Shown: positions 1 to 7,921 of the stretch, piece by piece
Layout of the letters: each line of letters begins with the position of its first letter
How positions within the stretch are numbered: position 1 is the first letter of the stretch
NCBI GenBank assembly: GCA_002722105.1
Contig: PBKF01000010.1
Span: 1 to 28,950, forward strand
Source: Fidelibacterota bacterium
GTDB taxonomy: Bacteria; Marinisomatota; Marinisomatia; Marinisomatales; UBA1611
Direction of reading: 5' to 3'
DNA length: 28,950 nt
Translations under genes and position numbers: made by a program
Notes under the pieces: model-generated
The model's input: only the letters and a program-made list of their open reading frames with translations
Databases searched by the model: none
Told to the model about the DNA's origin: nothing

Positions 1-6
1 TTTATT

Positions 7-30
7 GAGAGGTAAATGGTATTTACTCTC
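7..30 (-). terminator. Hairpin just downstream of tRNA-Asp, possible terminator
   Basis: An inverted repeat (7-17 against 21-30, three-base loop, one bulged G) lies a few bases past the 3' end of the tRNA-Asp gene. It could end or process the minus-strand tRNA transcript. No U-run follows on that strand (the next bases read AATAAA), so it is not a canonical intrinsic terminator. It may be only a processing or stabilising hairpin. Confidence 0.35.
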
Positions 31-34
31 TGTG

Positions 35-365
<331 letters not shown>

Positions 366-437
366 AGCGACGAGAAAATTAAGGTTTTATCAATAGTGCC
401 CAAAGTGATTTTTATACTAAATATTTTAAGAATCAGA

Positions 438-470
438 ATTGACTTAACTTGACGTAAAACCATAAATTTG
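438..470 (+). promoter_or_regulatory. Possible promoter of mltG (Bacteroidota-like TTG / TAnnTTTG)
   Basis: ATTG at 438-441 and TAAATTTG at 463-470 are separated by 21 bases. They match the -33/-7 (TTTG, TAnnTTTG) consensus described for the primary sigma factor of Bacteroidota. A sigma70-style reading (TTGACT 439-444, CATAAA 461-466, 16-base spacer) is also possible. Either would put the transcription start within a few bases of the mltG ATG at 481, giving a nearly leaderless mRNA. This is a single-site motif match only. Confidence 0.3.
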
Positions 471-480
471 CCGCCCTTAA

Positions 481-1515
481 ATGATCGATATTTTTAAGAA
501 AAATTCGATATTTCTCTATGCAGGGATTATCACTGTATCAGCAATGTTTGCACTGATAGTCCTAGTTTTATTCTGGCCACAACCAAATCCAAATGTTTTG
601 ATTAAAATAACAGTAAAACCTGGTTCGACGCTAAGCGTTATTGGACATCAGCTTTATGAAAAAAAAGTAATTTCCAATGAACAAATGTTTCGGTGGGCTG
701 TGCAAATTATGGGGAAGGAAAAACAAATCCCCATTGGCACCTTTCAATTGAATAATACGCGGTCTAATTATGATATCATAAAACAACTGGTGTATGGGAG
801 ACCTGAAGTGAAAAAGGTTCAATTGCTGGAAGGCTGGTCTGTGAAGCAAATTGCTGAACATTTAAACAAAGTAATGGGTTTTGATACGAAGGAAATCTTA
901 GAATTGAGCCGGGATAAGAATTTCTTAAAAAAACACAATATAGAAGCACCAACAATTGAAGGATATCTTTTTCCGGATACTTATTTATTTTTTGAAGGGG
1001 ATTCTCCAACATCAGTTTTAGATTACCTAGTTAATGAATATAAAAAATTTTGGAAGGGAGCATTTCGAGACCGAGCAAAAGAATTAAATATGACAGAGCA
1101 CGAGGTAGTTACATTGGCTTCTATCATTGAAGGAGAAGCCATCTATGATAGTGAACGGCCAACAATCTCAGGTGTCTATCACAACAGGCTTGACATCGGG
1201 ATGAAATTGCAAGCTGACCCCACAATTCAGTATATTATCGATGACGGTCCCAGACGTTTATTGAATAAAGATTTAAGAATTGATTCACCCTATAATACTT
1301 ATTTGTATACAGGATTACCCCCAGGACCAATAAATTCCCCAGGTGAAAAATCTTTGATAGCTGCCTTATATCCAGATGAAAATGAATTTTATTTCTTTGT
1401 TGCAAGTGGAGATGGTTATCATACATTTACCTCTAATGAGAGAGACCATAATCAGGCAAAAAGAAAGTTGCAGAGATTAAGAAGAGAATTAAGCAAAAAG
1501 AAACGCCAAAAATGA
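481..1515 (+). CDS. mltG: Endolytic murein transglycosylase MltG (YceG-like)
   Basis: MltG is an inner-membrane lytic transglycosylase that cuts nascent peptidoglycan glycan strands and is thought to terminate them. The 344-residue product has one N-terminal membrane helix (about residues 11-31), a LysM-like region (about 40-110), then the YceG domain. The signature ASIIEGEA, a nearby ER pair, VYHNRLDIGMKLQADPTIQY and LPPGPINSPG are all present. By homology E217 (in ASIIE) is the catalytic glutamate. The C-terminus is a basic, charged tail. Length is normal for the family. The stop codon overlaps the start of the following helicase gene (ATGA), so the two are probably co-translated. No Shine-Dalgarno sequence precedes the ATG. 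Confidence 0.95.
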   Translation: MIDIFKKNSIFLYAGIITVSAMFALIVLVLFWPQPNPNVLIKITVKPGSTLSVIGHQLYEKKVISNEQMFRWAVQIMGKEKQIPIGTFQLNNTRSNYDIIKQLVYGRPEVKKVQLLEGWSVKQIAEHLNKVMGFDTKEILELSRDKNFLKKHNIEAPTIEGYLFPDTYLFFEGDSPTSVLDYLVNEYKKFWKGAFRDRAKELNMTEHEVVTLASIIEGEAIYDSERPTISGVYHNRLDIGMKLQADPTIQYIIDDGPRRLLNKDLRIDSPYNTYLYTGLPPGPINSPGEKSLIAALYPDENEFYFFVASGDGYHTFTSNERDHNQAKRKLQRLRRELSKKKRQK

Positions 1516-3683
1516 GTTTAAAAAAATTAAATAAAATACAACGTGATGCTGTAGAAGCTACGGATGGACCAATTCTAATCTTTGCTGGTGCTGGAAGCGG
1601 AAAGACTCGGGTTCTGACTCATAAAATGTATCATCTAATCCAGGAAGGTTTTTATAATCCTGAAAACATTCTTGCAGTTACTTTCACTAATAAAGCTGCG
1701 AAGGAAATGAAGGAACGGGTAATGTCGTTATTGAAAACTGAAGAACTACCAATTACCATTGGGACATTCCATTCAGTATGTGCACGGATGCTGCGGAAGG
1801 AAGCAAAAAAAATAGATCTGTCACCACAATTTGCAATTTATGATGTTCAGGATCAGATGGATCTGCTAAAAGTTGTCCTAAAGGAACTAAATATTACAAA
1901 GGACATATTGATGCCAAATCTTGCCCGGAATCGTATCAGTTATTTTAAAAATAAAATGATTACTCCAAGTGACCAAGCACGGAAAGCCAGAACAATACTT
2001 GAAAAAACCGTAGTCGATGTATATCGCTCCTACCAGAAAGCATTACGTGAAAATGATGCCCTTGATTTTGATGATCTTCTTTTATATCCACTAGAATTAT
2101 TTGATAAAAACCCAAATGTTCTTACAAAATATCAGAAACAATGGCAATATATTCTAGTAGATGAATATCAGGACACAAATCGACCTCAATACCATTTTCT
2201 GACCCGGCTTTCAGAGAAAAATCAGCAGATTTGTGTCGTTGGTGATGACGACCAATCCATTTATGGATGGCGGGGTGCAGATGTATCAAATATTCTGGAC
2301 TTTGAGAAATTTTTTCCAAGCTGTCGGGTTTTCACACTTGAAAAAAATTATCGTTCCACCCAACAGATACTTGATGCAGCCACTTCTGTAGTGATACATA
2401 ATAATCGCCGGACAAAAAAGAACCTTGTGGCTGCAAATGGTTCAGGTGAGCTCATAGGATTATTTGAAACGAGGGATGAATTAGAAGAGGCAGATGCAAT
2501 TATCTCCGCTTTGGAAAAAGAAATTAAATTAAATAAACGAACTTTCTCTCATTTTTCAGTCCTTTATAGGACAAATGCACAATCCCGCGCTTTAGAGGAT
2601 AGTTTCAGGCGAATGGGTATCCCATATAATATTGTGGGCAGTATTCGATTTTATGATCGGAAAGAGGTTAAAGATGTTTTGGCTTATTTACGTTTAGTGA
2701 TCAATCTGAGAGATACAATTTCTCTGCGCCGGATCGTGAATTTTCCCCCTCGTGGGATTGGAATGAAAACCATGGATAAATGTGTAGAGCGTGCGGATCA
2801 AGAAAAACATGAACTTTTTGAGATATTGAAGGATGCAGAAAAATTATCAATTCGTGGGAAACAGACTAATGCACTCTTATCCTTTTATAAACTGATTAAA
2901 AAGTACCATGATTTAAGAGATAAATTAAGTGCCAGTGAATTAGCACGTAGTCTGATTGAAGAAGCCGGTGTAATTCAATTATTTAAGAAATCACAGGATC
3001 AGAATGATCGGGAACGACTGGAAAATATATTTGAACTTCTGAATAGTATTGATGAGTTTTGTTTAAAACGAACTGATTCTACGCTCAGTGATTTTCTTGA
3101 AGAAGTCTCATTATTATCGGATATTGACCATTGGAATGATTCTGACAATCGTGTTACGCTAATGACAGTGCATTCTTCAAAAGGTCTGGAATTCCCGGTT
3201 GTATTTGTATCAGGCCTTGATGATGGTTTGTTCCCTCTTTTCAATACTATGGATACGAAGGAAGGGCTTGAAGAAGAAAGAAGGTTATTCTATGTAGCTT
3301 TAACAAGAGCACAAGAGCGGGTTTTTCTTCTCTATGCAACCAATCGCAGAAGAATGGGTGGAGAAAATGTTGTGGGTCTACCAAGCAGATTCATTAATGA
3401 AATACCCAATGATTATTTAGACAGAATAGAATTTCAATCTGCCCTTACCAGACGCGTAGTCGGCGGTTCATTACAAAAGAAAACCAAGGTTACAATTACA
3501 AGAACTGTTACAACTTTTGATGATTTTAAAGTAGGTGACTTAGTAGAACATTCCATATTTGGTACCGGTAAGATTATGGTTTTAAGTGGAACAGGAGAGA
3601 ACCAGCGAGTAGGCGTAGTATTTAAAGATGGTACTAAGAAGAAACTTATTGTCAAGTATGCAAACCTAACAAAAATTAGTTAG
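1512..3683 (+). CDS. pcrA: ATP-dependent DNA helicase, UvrD/PcrA type
   Basis: A superfamily 1A 3'-5' DNA helicase for repair and for dislodging proteins and RNA polymerase from DNA. All family motifs are visible in the 723 residues: Walker A AGAGSGKT (25-32), motif Ia VTFTNKAAKEM, motif II VDEYQDTN (D217, E218), motif III DDDQSIYGWRGA, motif IV LEKNYRST, motif V MTVHSSKGLEF and motif VI EEERRLFYVALTRAQ. The last 50 or so residues (VGDLVEHSIFGTGKI onward) form the Tudor-like C-terminal domain that binds RNA polymerase in PcrA. This makes PcrA/UvrD more likely than Rep. It overlaps mltG by 4 bp. The two names cannot be separated from sequence alone. Confidence 0.95.
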   Translation: MSLKKLNKIQRDAVEATDGPILIFAGAGSGKTRVLTHKMYHLIQEGFYNPENILAVTFTNKAAKEMKERVMSLLKTEELPITIGTFHSVCARMLRKEAKKIDLSPQFAIYDVQDQMDLLKVVLKELNITKDILMPNLARNRISYFKNKMITPSDQARKARTILEKTVVDVYRSYQKALRENDALDFDDLLLYPLELFDKNPNVLTKYQKQWQYILVDEYQDTNRPQYHFLTRLSEKNQQICVVGDDDQSIYGWRGADVSNILDFEKFFPSCRVFTLEKNYRSTQQILDAATSVVIHNNRRTKKNLVAANGSGELIGLFETRDELEEADAIISALEKEIKLNKRTFSHFSVLYRTNAQSRALEDSFRRMGIPYNIVGSIRFYDRKEVKDVLAYLRLVINLRDTISLRRIVNFPPRGIGMKTMDKCVERADQEKHELFEILKDAEKLSIRGKQTNALLSFYKLIKKYHDLRDKLSASELARSLIEEAGVIQLFKKSQDQNDRERLENIFELLNSIDEFCLKRTDSTLSDFLEEVSLLSDIDHWNDSDNRVTLMTVHSSKGLEFPVVFVSGLDDGLFPLFNTMDTKEGLEEERRLFYVALTRAQERVFLLYATNRRRMGGENVVGLPSRFINEIPNDYLDRIEFQSALTRRVVGGSLQKKTKVTITRTVTTFDDFKVGDLVEHSIFGTGKIMVLSGTGENQRVGVVFKDGTKKKLIVKYANLTKIS

Positions 3684-3736
3684 ATATATTACAGTTTCAT
3701 GTAAGTAATAAGAGTTCTAATTTATAATGACAACTA

Positions 3737-4171
3737 ATGTTACTTATGAATAAACAAAATATTCTAATATTAAAAGATATACTTAGAAAAGAAAATTTAA
3801 GATATACAAGTCAAAGGCAGGCTATTTGGGATGAGATTCGTAACTCTCAAGAGCATAGGGATGCAGAGGATATATACTTAAGTATACGCAACAACGGGTA
3901 CAATGTATCTAGGGCAACTGTATACAGAACCATTGATGTATTAGTAAAAAATCGCTTGGTACGAAAAATGGATGTTGGTAATGGTCGCAGTCTTTATGAG
4001 CCAAGGCTAGATGATGGCCACCATGACCATATGATTTGTACAGAAACCGGCGATATTATAGAGTTCTTCAACGAAAATTTGGAAAACTTACAGGAAAAAA
4101 TTGCCAATGATTATGGATACACAGTCATACGGCATGTTCATCAATTATTTGTAAAACCACTAAAGAAATAA
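3737..4171 (+). CDS. Fur-family transcriptional regulator
   Basis: A 144-residue metal-responsive repressor of the Fur superfamily. The N-terminal winged helix contains RYTSQRQAIWDEI and the recognition helix VSRATVYRTIDVLV. The dimerisation domain holds the metal ligands expected at H40, E88, H95/H96/H98 and H133/H135. The structural zinc site is missing: the first CxxC reads C101-T-E-T104, and the C-terminal CxxC is absent because the protein ends at QLFVKPLKK. Fur proteins lacking these cysteines are known, so it may still work. ATG 3746 (codon 4) is an alternative start; a TATAAT at 3723-3728 would give it an 11-base or shorter leader. Directly downstream is a feoA remnant, suggesting an ancestral fur-feoAB iron locus. 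Whether it senses Fe, Mn, Zn or peroxide cannot be read off. Confidence 0.9.
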   Translation: MLLMNKQNILILKDILRKENLRYTSQRQAIWDEIRNSQEHRDAEDIYLSIRNNGYNVSRATVYRTIDVLVKNRLVRKMDVGNGRSLYEPRLDDGHHDHMICTETGDIIEFFNENLENLQEKIANDYGYTVIRHVHQLFVKPLKK

Positions 4172-4179
4172 ATACAACT

Positions 4180-4299
4180 TTTCTTGATCTTGACCTGCAT
4201 CAATTGGGCCGAATTTCTTCCTTTGGTGGTGACCCAAGTTTTAATGCTCGGTTCCTAGAAATGGGATTTTTGGTTGGCTTAAAAGTTCACATCATTTAA
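4180..4299 (+). pseudogene. feoA: Truncated feoA remnant (FeoA-domain protein)
   Basis: Nine bases after the Fur-family gene a plus-strand frame reads LDLHQLGRISSFGGDPSFNA, then RFLEMGFLVGLKVHII, then TAA. This matches the N-terminal half of FeoA, the small SH3-like partner of the ferrous iron permease FeoB: LSDL-x-GQ-x-xRI-x-x-F-x-GD, then RLLEMGFxxGTxVxVI. No ATG, GTG or TTG lies in frame ahead of the homology, the Gly of the usual GQ pair is lost, and the frame stops before the second half of the domain (normally DPIEVxVRG). No feoB follows; the next 12 bases reach a GNAT gene on the other strand. The simplest reading is a decaying relic of a fur-feoA-feoB locus. Too short and start-less to be called by ordinary gene finding. 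Confidence 0.72.
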
Positions 4300-4310
4300 A
4301 AAATGCGATA

Positions 4311-4799
4311 CTAAATAATCTTTTTGTGCAATTTAATTAAGCCGTTTATAGATTGTCCGCGTTCCTCATACCCCAATTTCCTATATAGATTTTTTGCAGG
4401 TACATTTTTTGGGACTAAAAATATTGAAAATGACTGTGCACCAAGTTGTTTTCCGTAAGTCTCCATTTCTTGTGTAATTCTTTGAGCCAAACCTTTATTT
4501 CTAAATTGGGGGTCTATAAACAAATGGAAAAGATAACAATTCTTTCTTTCTAACCTAAGGTGCATACTTAAATAGCCTATAATCCAGAGATTTTTTTTTA
4601 AAATAGTTGTTATCGTTTGTTCGGTTTGGTAGGATAATTTGATCCATTCCTTAAATTGAAAGGGAAAAGACATTCTGGGATCAACAAAATTCAGAGATTT
4701 TGGATCTTTAAACCAGTTTTTAAGTACAGCCTCCAAAATTCGAGAATCTTCTTTCCGTGAATAAGAGATTTCTTGTAGAGTATATTCTAGCTCAGTCAT
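4311..4799 (-). CDS. GNAT-family N-acetyltransferase
   Basis: A 162-residue protein with the GNAT fold in its C-terminal two-thirds. The acetyl-CoA pyrophosphate-binding motif A is visible as LFIDPQFRNKGLAQRI (R100-x-x-G103-x-A105) after the beta4 strand. The beta5 strand SFSIFLVP and the usual NVPAKNLYRKLGYEERG helix-strand (motif B) follow. The substrate cannot be predicted; the N-terminal 60 residues show nothing family-specific. It is a single gene, divergent from the YhaM-like gene (48 bp apart) and convergent with the feoA remnant (11 bp from its stop). Confidence 0.88.
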   Translation of the reverse strand: MTELEYTLQEISYSRKEDSRILEAVLKNWFKDPKSLNFVDPRMSFPFQFKEWIKLSYQTEQTITTILKKNLWIIGYLSMHLRLERKNCYLFHLFIDPQFRNKGLAQRITQEMETYGKQLGAQSFSIFLVPKNVPAKNLYRKLGYEERGQSINGLIKLHKKII

Positions 4800-4847
4800 T
4801 ACAGAATTTACAAGGATTTGAATCGTAAGATTTTTAATAATTAAAAC

Positions 4848-5810
4848 ATGAAAAAACTAACACCCATTGAAAAATTTAAAGAAGGAAATACGGTTCAAGG
4901 ATTTTATCTTTGCGTTGAAAAACATATACGCTATACCCGTAGCGGTGATCTTTACCTTGATTTGGAACTACGGGATATTTCAGGTCATATTTCTGCAAAA
5001 ATTTGGGATAATGTAAACGTATTAAATGAAAAATTTGATTCCGGTAATGCAGTGGTTGTATCAGGAAATGTGGAATCTTTTATGGATCGTTTACAATTGG
5101 TTATACGCAAAATAAACAGAGCAACAGTTCAGCATTACAGCCGCTATGGATTTGATCCTGCATTGGTAGTTCCTACTTCGAAAAAGGATCCTCAAAAAAT
5201 GTGGGTAGCAGTTGAAAAACTGATTGATGGAATGAAAAATAAATATCTACAAACACTAGTTTCTAATATCTACAGATCTAATAAGAAAAAACTTTTGTTT
5301 CATCCAGCTTCGGTAAAAATGCATCATAATTTCCGATCAGGTTTATTGGAGCATGGTTTAACCATGGGTACTATTGCCAGAAAAATTTCATTTTTGTATG
5401 ATGTGAACCAAGATTTAGTACTGGCTGGTGTTTTACTATATGATATAGGTAAACTGGAAGAAATCAATTCCGAGTATCAGATCGATTATACTGAACAGGG
5501 GAATCTTATTGGGCATATTGTAATTGGTCGTGATATGGTACGAGAAGCAATAAACAAAATCAGGAATTTCCCTGAAAACCTTGCCGAAAAAATTGAACAC
5601 ATTATTTTATCTCACCAAGATAAGAATGAATGGAAATCCTTAAATATACCTTCTTTTCCCGAAGCACTTTTAGTTCATTTGATCGATCTTATGGATGCGA
5701 AAATGAATTTAATGGAAATCGCGTTGACTGAAGACCAGGAACTAGGAAAATTTACCAACCGCCACAACTATTTCCGTATCCCACTTCTCAAAAAAGATGA
5801 ATCTGAATAA
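4848..5810 (+). CDS. YhaM-like OB-fold/HD-domain protein with altered HD dyad
   Basis: A 320-residue protein of the YhaM 3'-5' exoribonuclease type: an N-terminal OB-fold nucleic-acid-binding domain (about residues 14-95) followed by an HD domain (about 155-290). The HD landmarks are MHHNFRSGLLEHGL (H160, H169), GVLLYDIGKLEE, GHIVIG (H223), HIILSHQ (H256) and LVHLIDLMDAK. The dyad that normally reads HD is Y198-D199; its codon TAT (5439-5441) differs from CAT by one transition. Since this His normally binds a catalytic metal, activity may be lost or changed, but the other ligands are kept. The C-terminus overlaps the next gene by 14 bp, so it is translationally coupled to the ECF S component. 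Family membership is firm, RNase activity is not. Confidence 0.85.
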   Translation: MKKLTPIEKFKEGNTVQGFYLCVEKHIRYTRSGDLYLDLELRDISGHISAKIWDNVNVLNEKFDSGNAVVVSGNVESFMDRLQLVIRKINRATVQHYSRYGFDPALVVPTSKKDPQKMWVAVEKLIDGMKNKYLQTLVSNIYRSNKKKLLFHPASVKMHHNFRSGLLEHGLTMGTIARKISFLYDVNQDLVLAGVLLYDIGKLEEINSEYQIDYTEQGNLIGHIVIGRDMVREAINKIRNFPENLAEKIEHIILSHQDKNEWKSLNIPSFPEALLVHLIDLMDAKMNLMEIALTEDQELGKFTNRHNYFRIPLLKKDESE

Positions 5811-6318
5811 ATTAGTCCGTGCTGCAATTTTTGCTGCAATGGCCATCGGTTTGGGTTTCATGTTCATGCTTGTTCCTAATCTCGAATTTATGTCAGTCAC
5901 AATATTTTTATCTGGATTGACATTGGGAGTTCCATATGGTGCCATAGTTGGAGCAGTTGCAATATTGATTTATTCTGTTATGAACCCATTGGGATCTGGA
6001 TTAATCTATTTAACATTACTGATGGGCCAGATTTTAGCCATGTCAGGAATCGGCATTGCAGGAGGTTGTTCAGCAGCAATAATTCATCAATTTTCTCCAA
6101 GGTTAACGGCAGTTATCTCAGGGGGAATAGGTTTTATTTGTAGTTTATGGTATGATGGTGTCACAACATTAGCCTATCCAATAAGCGCAGGATATGATTG
6201 GGATGAAACAGTTGCATATGCAGTTTCAGGAATATTTTTCACTTCAATACATCTTTTGTCAAATACAGTCATTTTTTCAATTGTTATACCAGGTTACCTA
6301 AAGCGAATACATTCATAA
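5797..6318 (+). CDS. ECF-type transporter substrate-binding (S) component
   Basis: A 173-residue, very hydrophobic protein with about six membrane segments (near 8-26, 31-47, 49-63, 70-92, 102-128 and 140-166). It has the small-residue-rich N-terminus (VRAAIFAAMAIGLGFMF) and conserved NPLGSG stretch typical of S components of energy-coupling factor vitamin transporters. S components bind a vitamin or precursor in the inner membrane and work with a shared EcfAA'T module, which is not in this window. The substrate cannot be assigned, and no vitamin riboswitch precedes this operon. The start lies 14 bp inside the YhaM-like gene, and the next gene, a predicted outer-membrane barrel, begins one base after its stop. 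That spacing hints that the barrel and the S component may serve the same substrate (inference). Confidence 0.78.
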   Translation: MNLNKLVRAAIFAAMAIGLGFMFMLVPNLEFMSVTIFLSGLTLGVPYGAIVGAVAILIYSVMNPLGSGLIYLTLLMGQILAMSGIGIAGGCSAAIIHQFSPRLTAVISGGIGFICSLWYDGVTTLAYPISAGYDWDETVAYAVSGIFFTSIHLLSNTVIFSIVIPGYLKRIHS

Positions 6319-6319
6319 T

Positions 6320-7921
6320 ATGAAAAGATTTTATCTTTTTATTTCCATTTCTATTATATCTGCCCAACAGATTGATAAAATACCTTATGATTGGGGTGGA
6401 CAATTTGGATATATAAATAAAAATGGATCCTTATTCTGGAATGAAGATTGGAACTCAAACGGGTTATTTTTTGACGGAACTTGGACTAATTATCCAAGAA
6501 TGTTTGGTCATCAAATAGAAGAAAATTTTCTACAAAAAGAACCTTATCATTCTCAAAATTATCGTGCAGATACTTCGTTGACTACAACATGGTTTAAATA
6601 TGATCAAGGTGATTACTTATTAGATCGATTTTCAATGGGTGCTAATTATAATAATAAAAACCGTCAAGTACAGTTCCATGGTTTCAAACGGTCCTATGCT
6701 GGTGGAATTTATAATCCTTATGAGAGTGGTTCAGTACAGCCAATTCAGCAAACTTATACATTTTCTTATTTATCTCAAAAAGGGCAGGATGATGGTGGAA
6801 TTTCAATCGGATATTTTAATACGCACTCTGGAATAGCTGATTCCACAGCCCTTGGACTGATTGATAACCGCATTACGACTGCCAGTACATTTTGGAAGAG
6901 AAATATGGGGCAACTTGTATCAAATTTGAGTTTAAATAATTTTCTTCAGAGATATGATGCAAATCATTCATTATCAACATATAGGGGAATTAGATATTTA
7001 ACAAGATCTAAAATATTTGGTGGATTAATTCTGACTAGAAAAGATCAAACTGTTTTATCTGCCAGTTTGGAAATTAACCAAAGAAATACAAGAGTTGATA
7101 CATCAATAACTGTGAATTGGATCCGCTGGAATATTTTGGCTGAATGGAGCAAATTTAGATTGGATTTAGGTATTGTAAGTGGCGATGATAAAATGGAACT
7201 AGAAAATTTTTTCGAATATAAAAATTATTTTGGGCAACTTTCTGGTTCTGTCCATTTTAATAGAAGTGTAAGGCCCCGCCATGTTTACTATAATATCATT
7301 CAAGGGTATCCTGAAAATTTATTTACACAAAACACTACGATTCATACTGAATTGGAATGGGAAACTGGAAAAAATAACATTGCATTATTTGCTACTTCAA
7401 CTCAGCGTGAAATACCATTATCATCACCAGACGAAAGTAAAATAGCCGAGAATATTTTTATTGGATGTAATTATGCAGGAAATTTTTTTTTAAATTTTCA
7501 ATTTGATCTTAAATATTCCCATCAATTAATGAAGAATGAAATATCAGATGGAATTGCTGATAAAATTCAAACGAATATGAAGAACCAATTTCAATTATTT
7601 AATGGTTTTATGCTCTTGGATGGTGAAATCAAAATCACTGGGTGGTTAAATAGAGATTGGCAGATGGTGATGCACCCAATTGAAATGATTCCCTTCGACT
7701 ATGCTGATACCTTTGAAAGTTTAGATGATATCTGGTTTGTTAACGCATCTCTAACTGCAAATGTATCCACTTTCAAGGTAAAATATGAATGGATAAATAT
7801 TAATGAAATGATATTAGCATCTTTAGGATCTTTAGAAGATAATTTTTTTGAAATCCACCCCATAATACCAAAATTGGGTAGACAGGTTATTTTATCCGTA
7901 GAGTGGCATTTCCTTAATTAA
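6320..7921 (+). CDS. Predicted outer-membrane beta-barrel protein, unknown function
   Basis: A 533-residue protein I do not recognise as a named family. It has a short signal peptide (MKRFYLFISISIISAQQ, likely cut after SA). The body consists of many amphipathic beta-strand stretches rich in alternating aromatic/polar residues with Asn/Gly-rich turns, and it ends RQVILSVEWHFLN, aromatic near the C-terminus as is usual for outer-membrane barrels. No TonB plug domain is visible, so it is more like a porin-type or specialised channel than a TonB receptor. It starts one base after the ECF S-component stop and closes that three-gene unit. Its stop codon overlaps that of the convergent lipoprotein gene, leaving no room for a terminator between them. 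Confidence 0.6.
   Translation: MKRFYLFISISIISAQQIDKIPYDWGGQFGYINKNGSLFWNEDWNSNGLFFDGTWTNYPRMFGHQIEENFLQKEPYHSQNYRADTSLTTTWFKYDQGDYLLDRFSMGANYNNKNRQVQFHGFKRSYAGGIYNPYESGSVQPIQQTYTFSYLSQKGQDDGGISIGYFNTHSGIADSTALGLIDNRITTASTFWKRNMGQLVSNLSLNNFLQRYDANHSLSTYRGIRYLTRSKIFGGLILTRKDQTVLSASLEINQRNTRVDTSITVNWIRWNILAEWSKFRLDLGIVSGDDKMELENFFEYKNYFGQLSGSVHFNRSVRPRHVYYNIIQGYPENLFTQNTTIHTELEWETGKNNIALFATSTQREIPLSSPDESKIAENIFIGCNYAGNFFLNFQFDLKYSHQLMKNEISDGIADKIQTNMKNQFQLFNGFMLLDGEIKITGWLNRDWQMVMHPIEMIPFDYADTFESLDDIWFVNASLTANVSTFKVKYEWININEMILASLGSLEDNFFEIHPIIPKLGRQVILSVEWHFLN

Noticed and set aside
3697..3749. Inverted repeat TCATGTAAGTAA / TTACTTATGA around the start of the Fur-family gene as an autoregulatory operator
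   Set aside because: The arms are over 30 bases apart, need a one-base gap to align, and AT-rich repeats of this length are expected by chance. It does not resemble a 19-base Fur box.
5742..5945. Minus-strand open frame across the YhaM-like/ECF junction
   Set aside because: It is antisense to two well-supported genes and its protein shows no recognisable family pattern.
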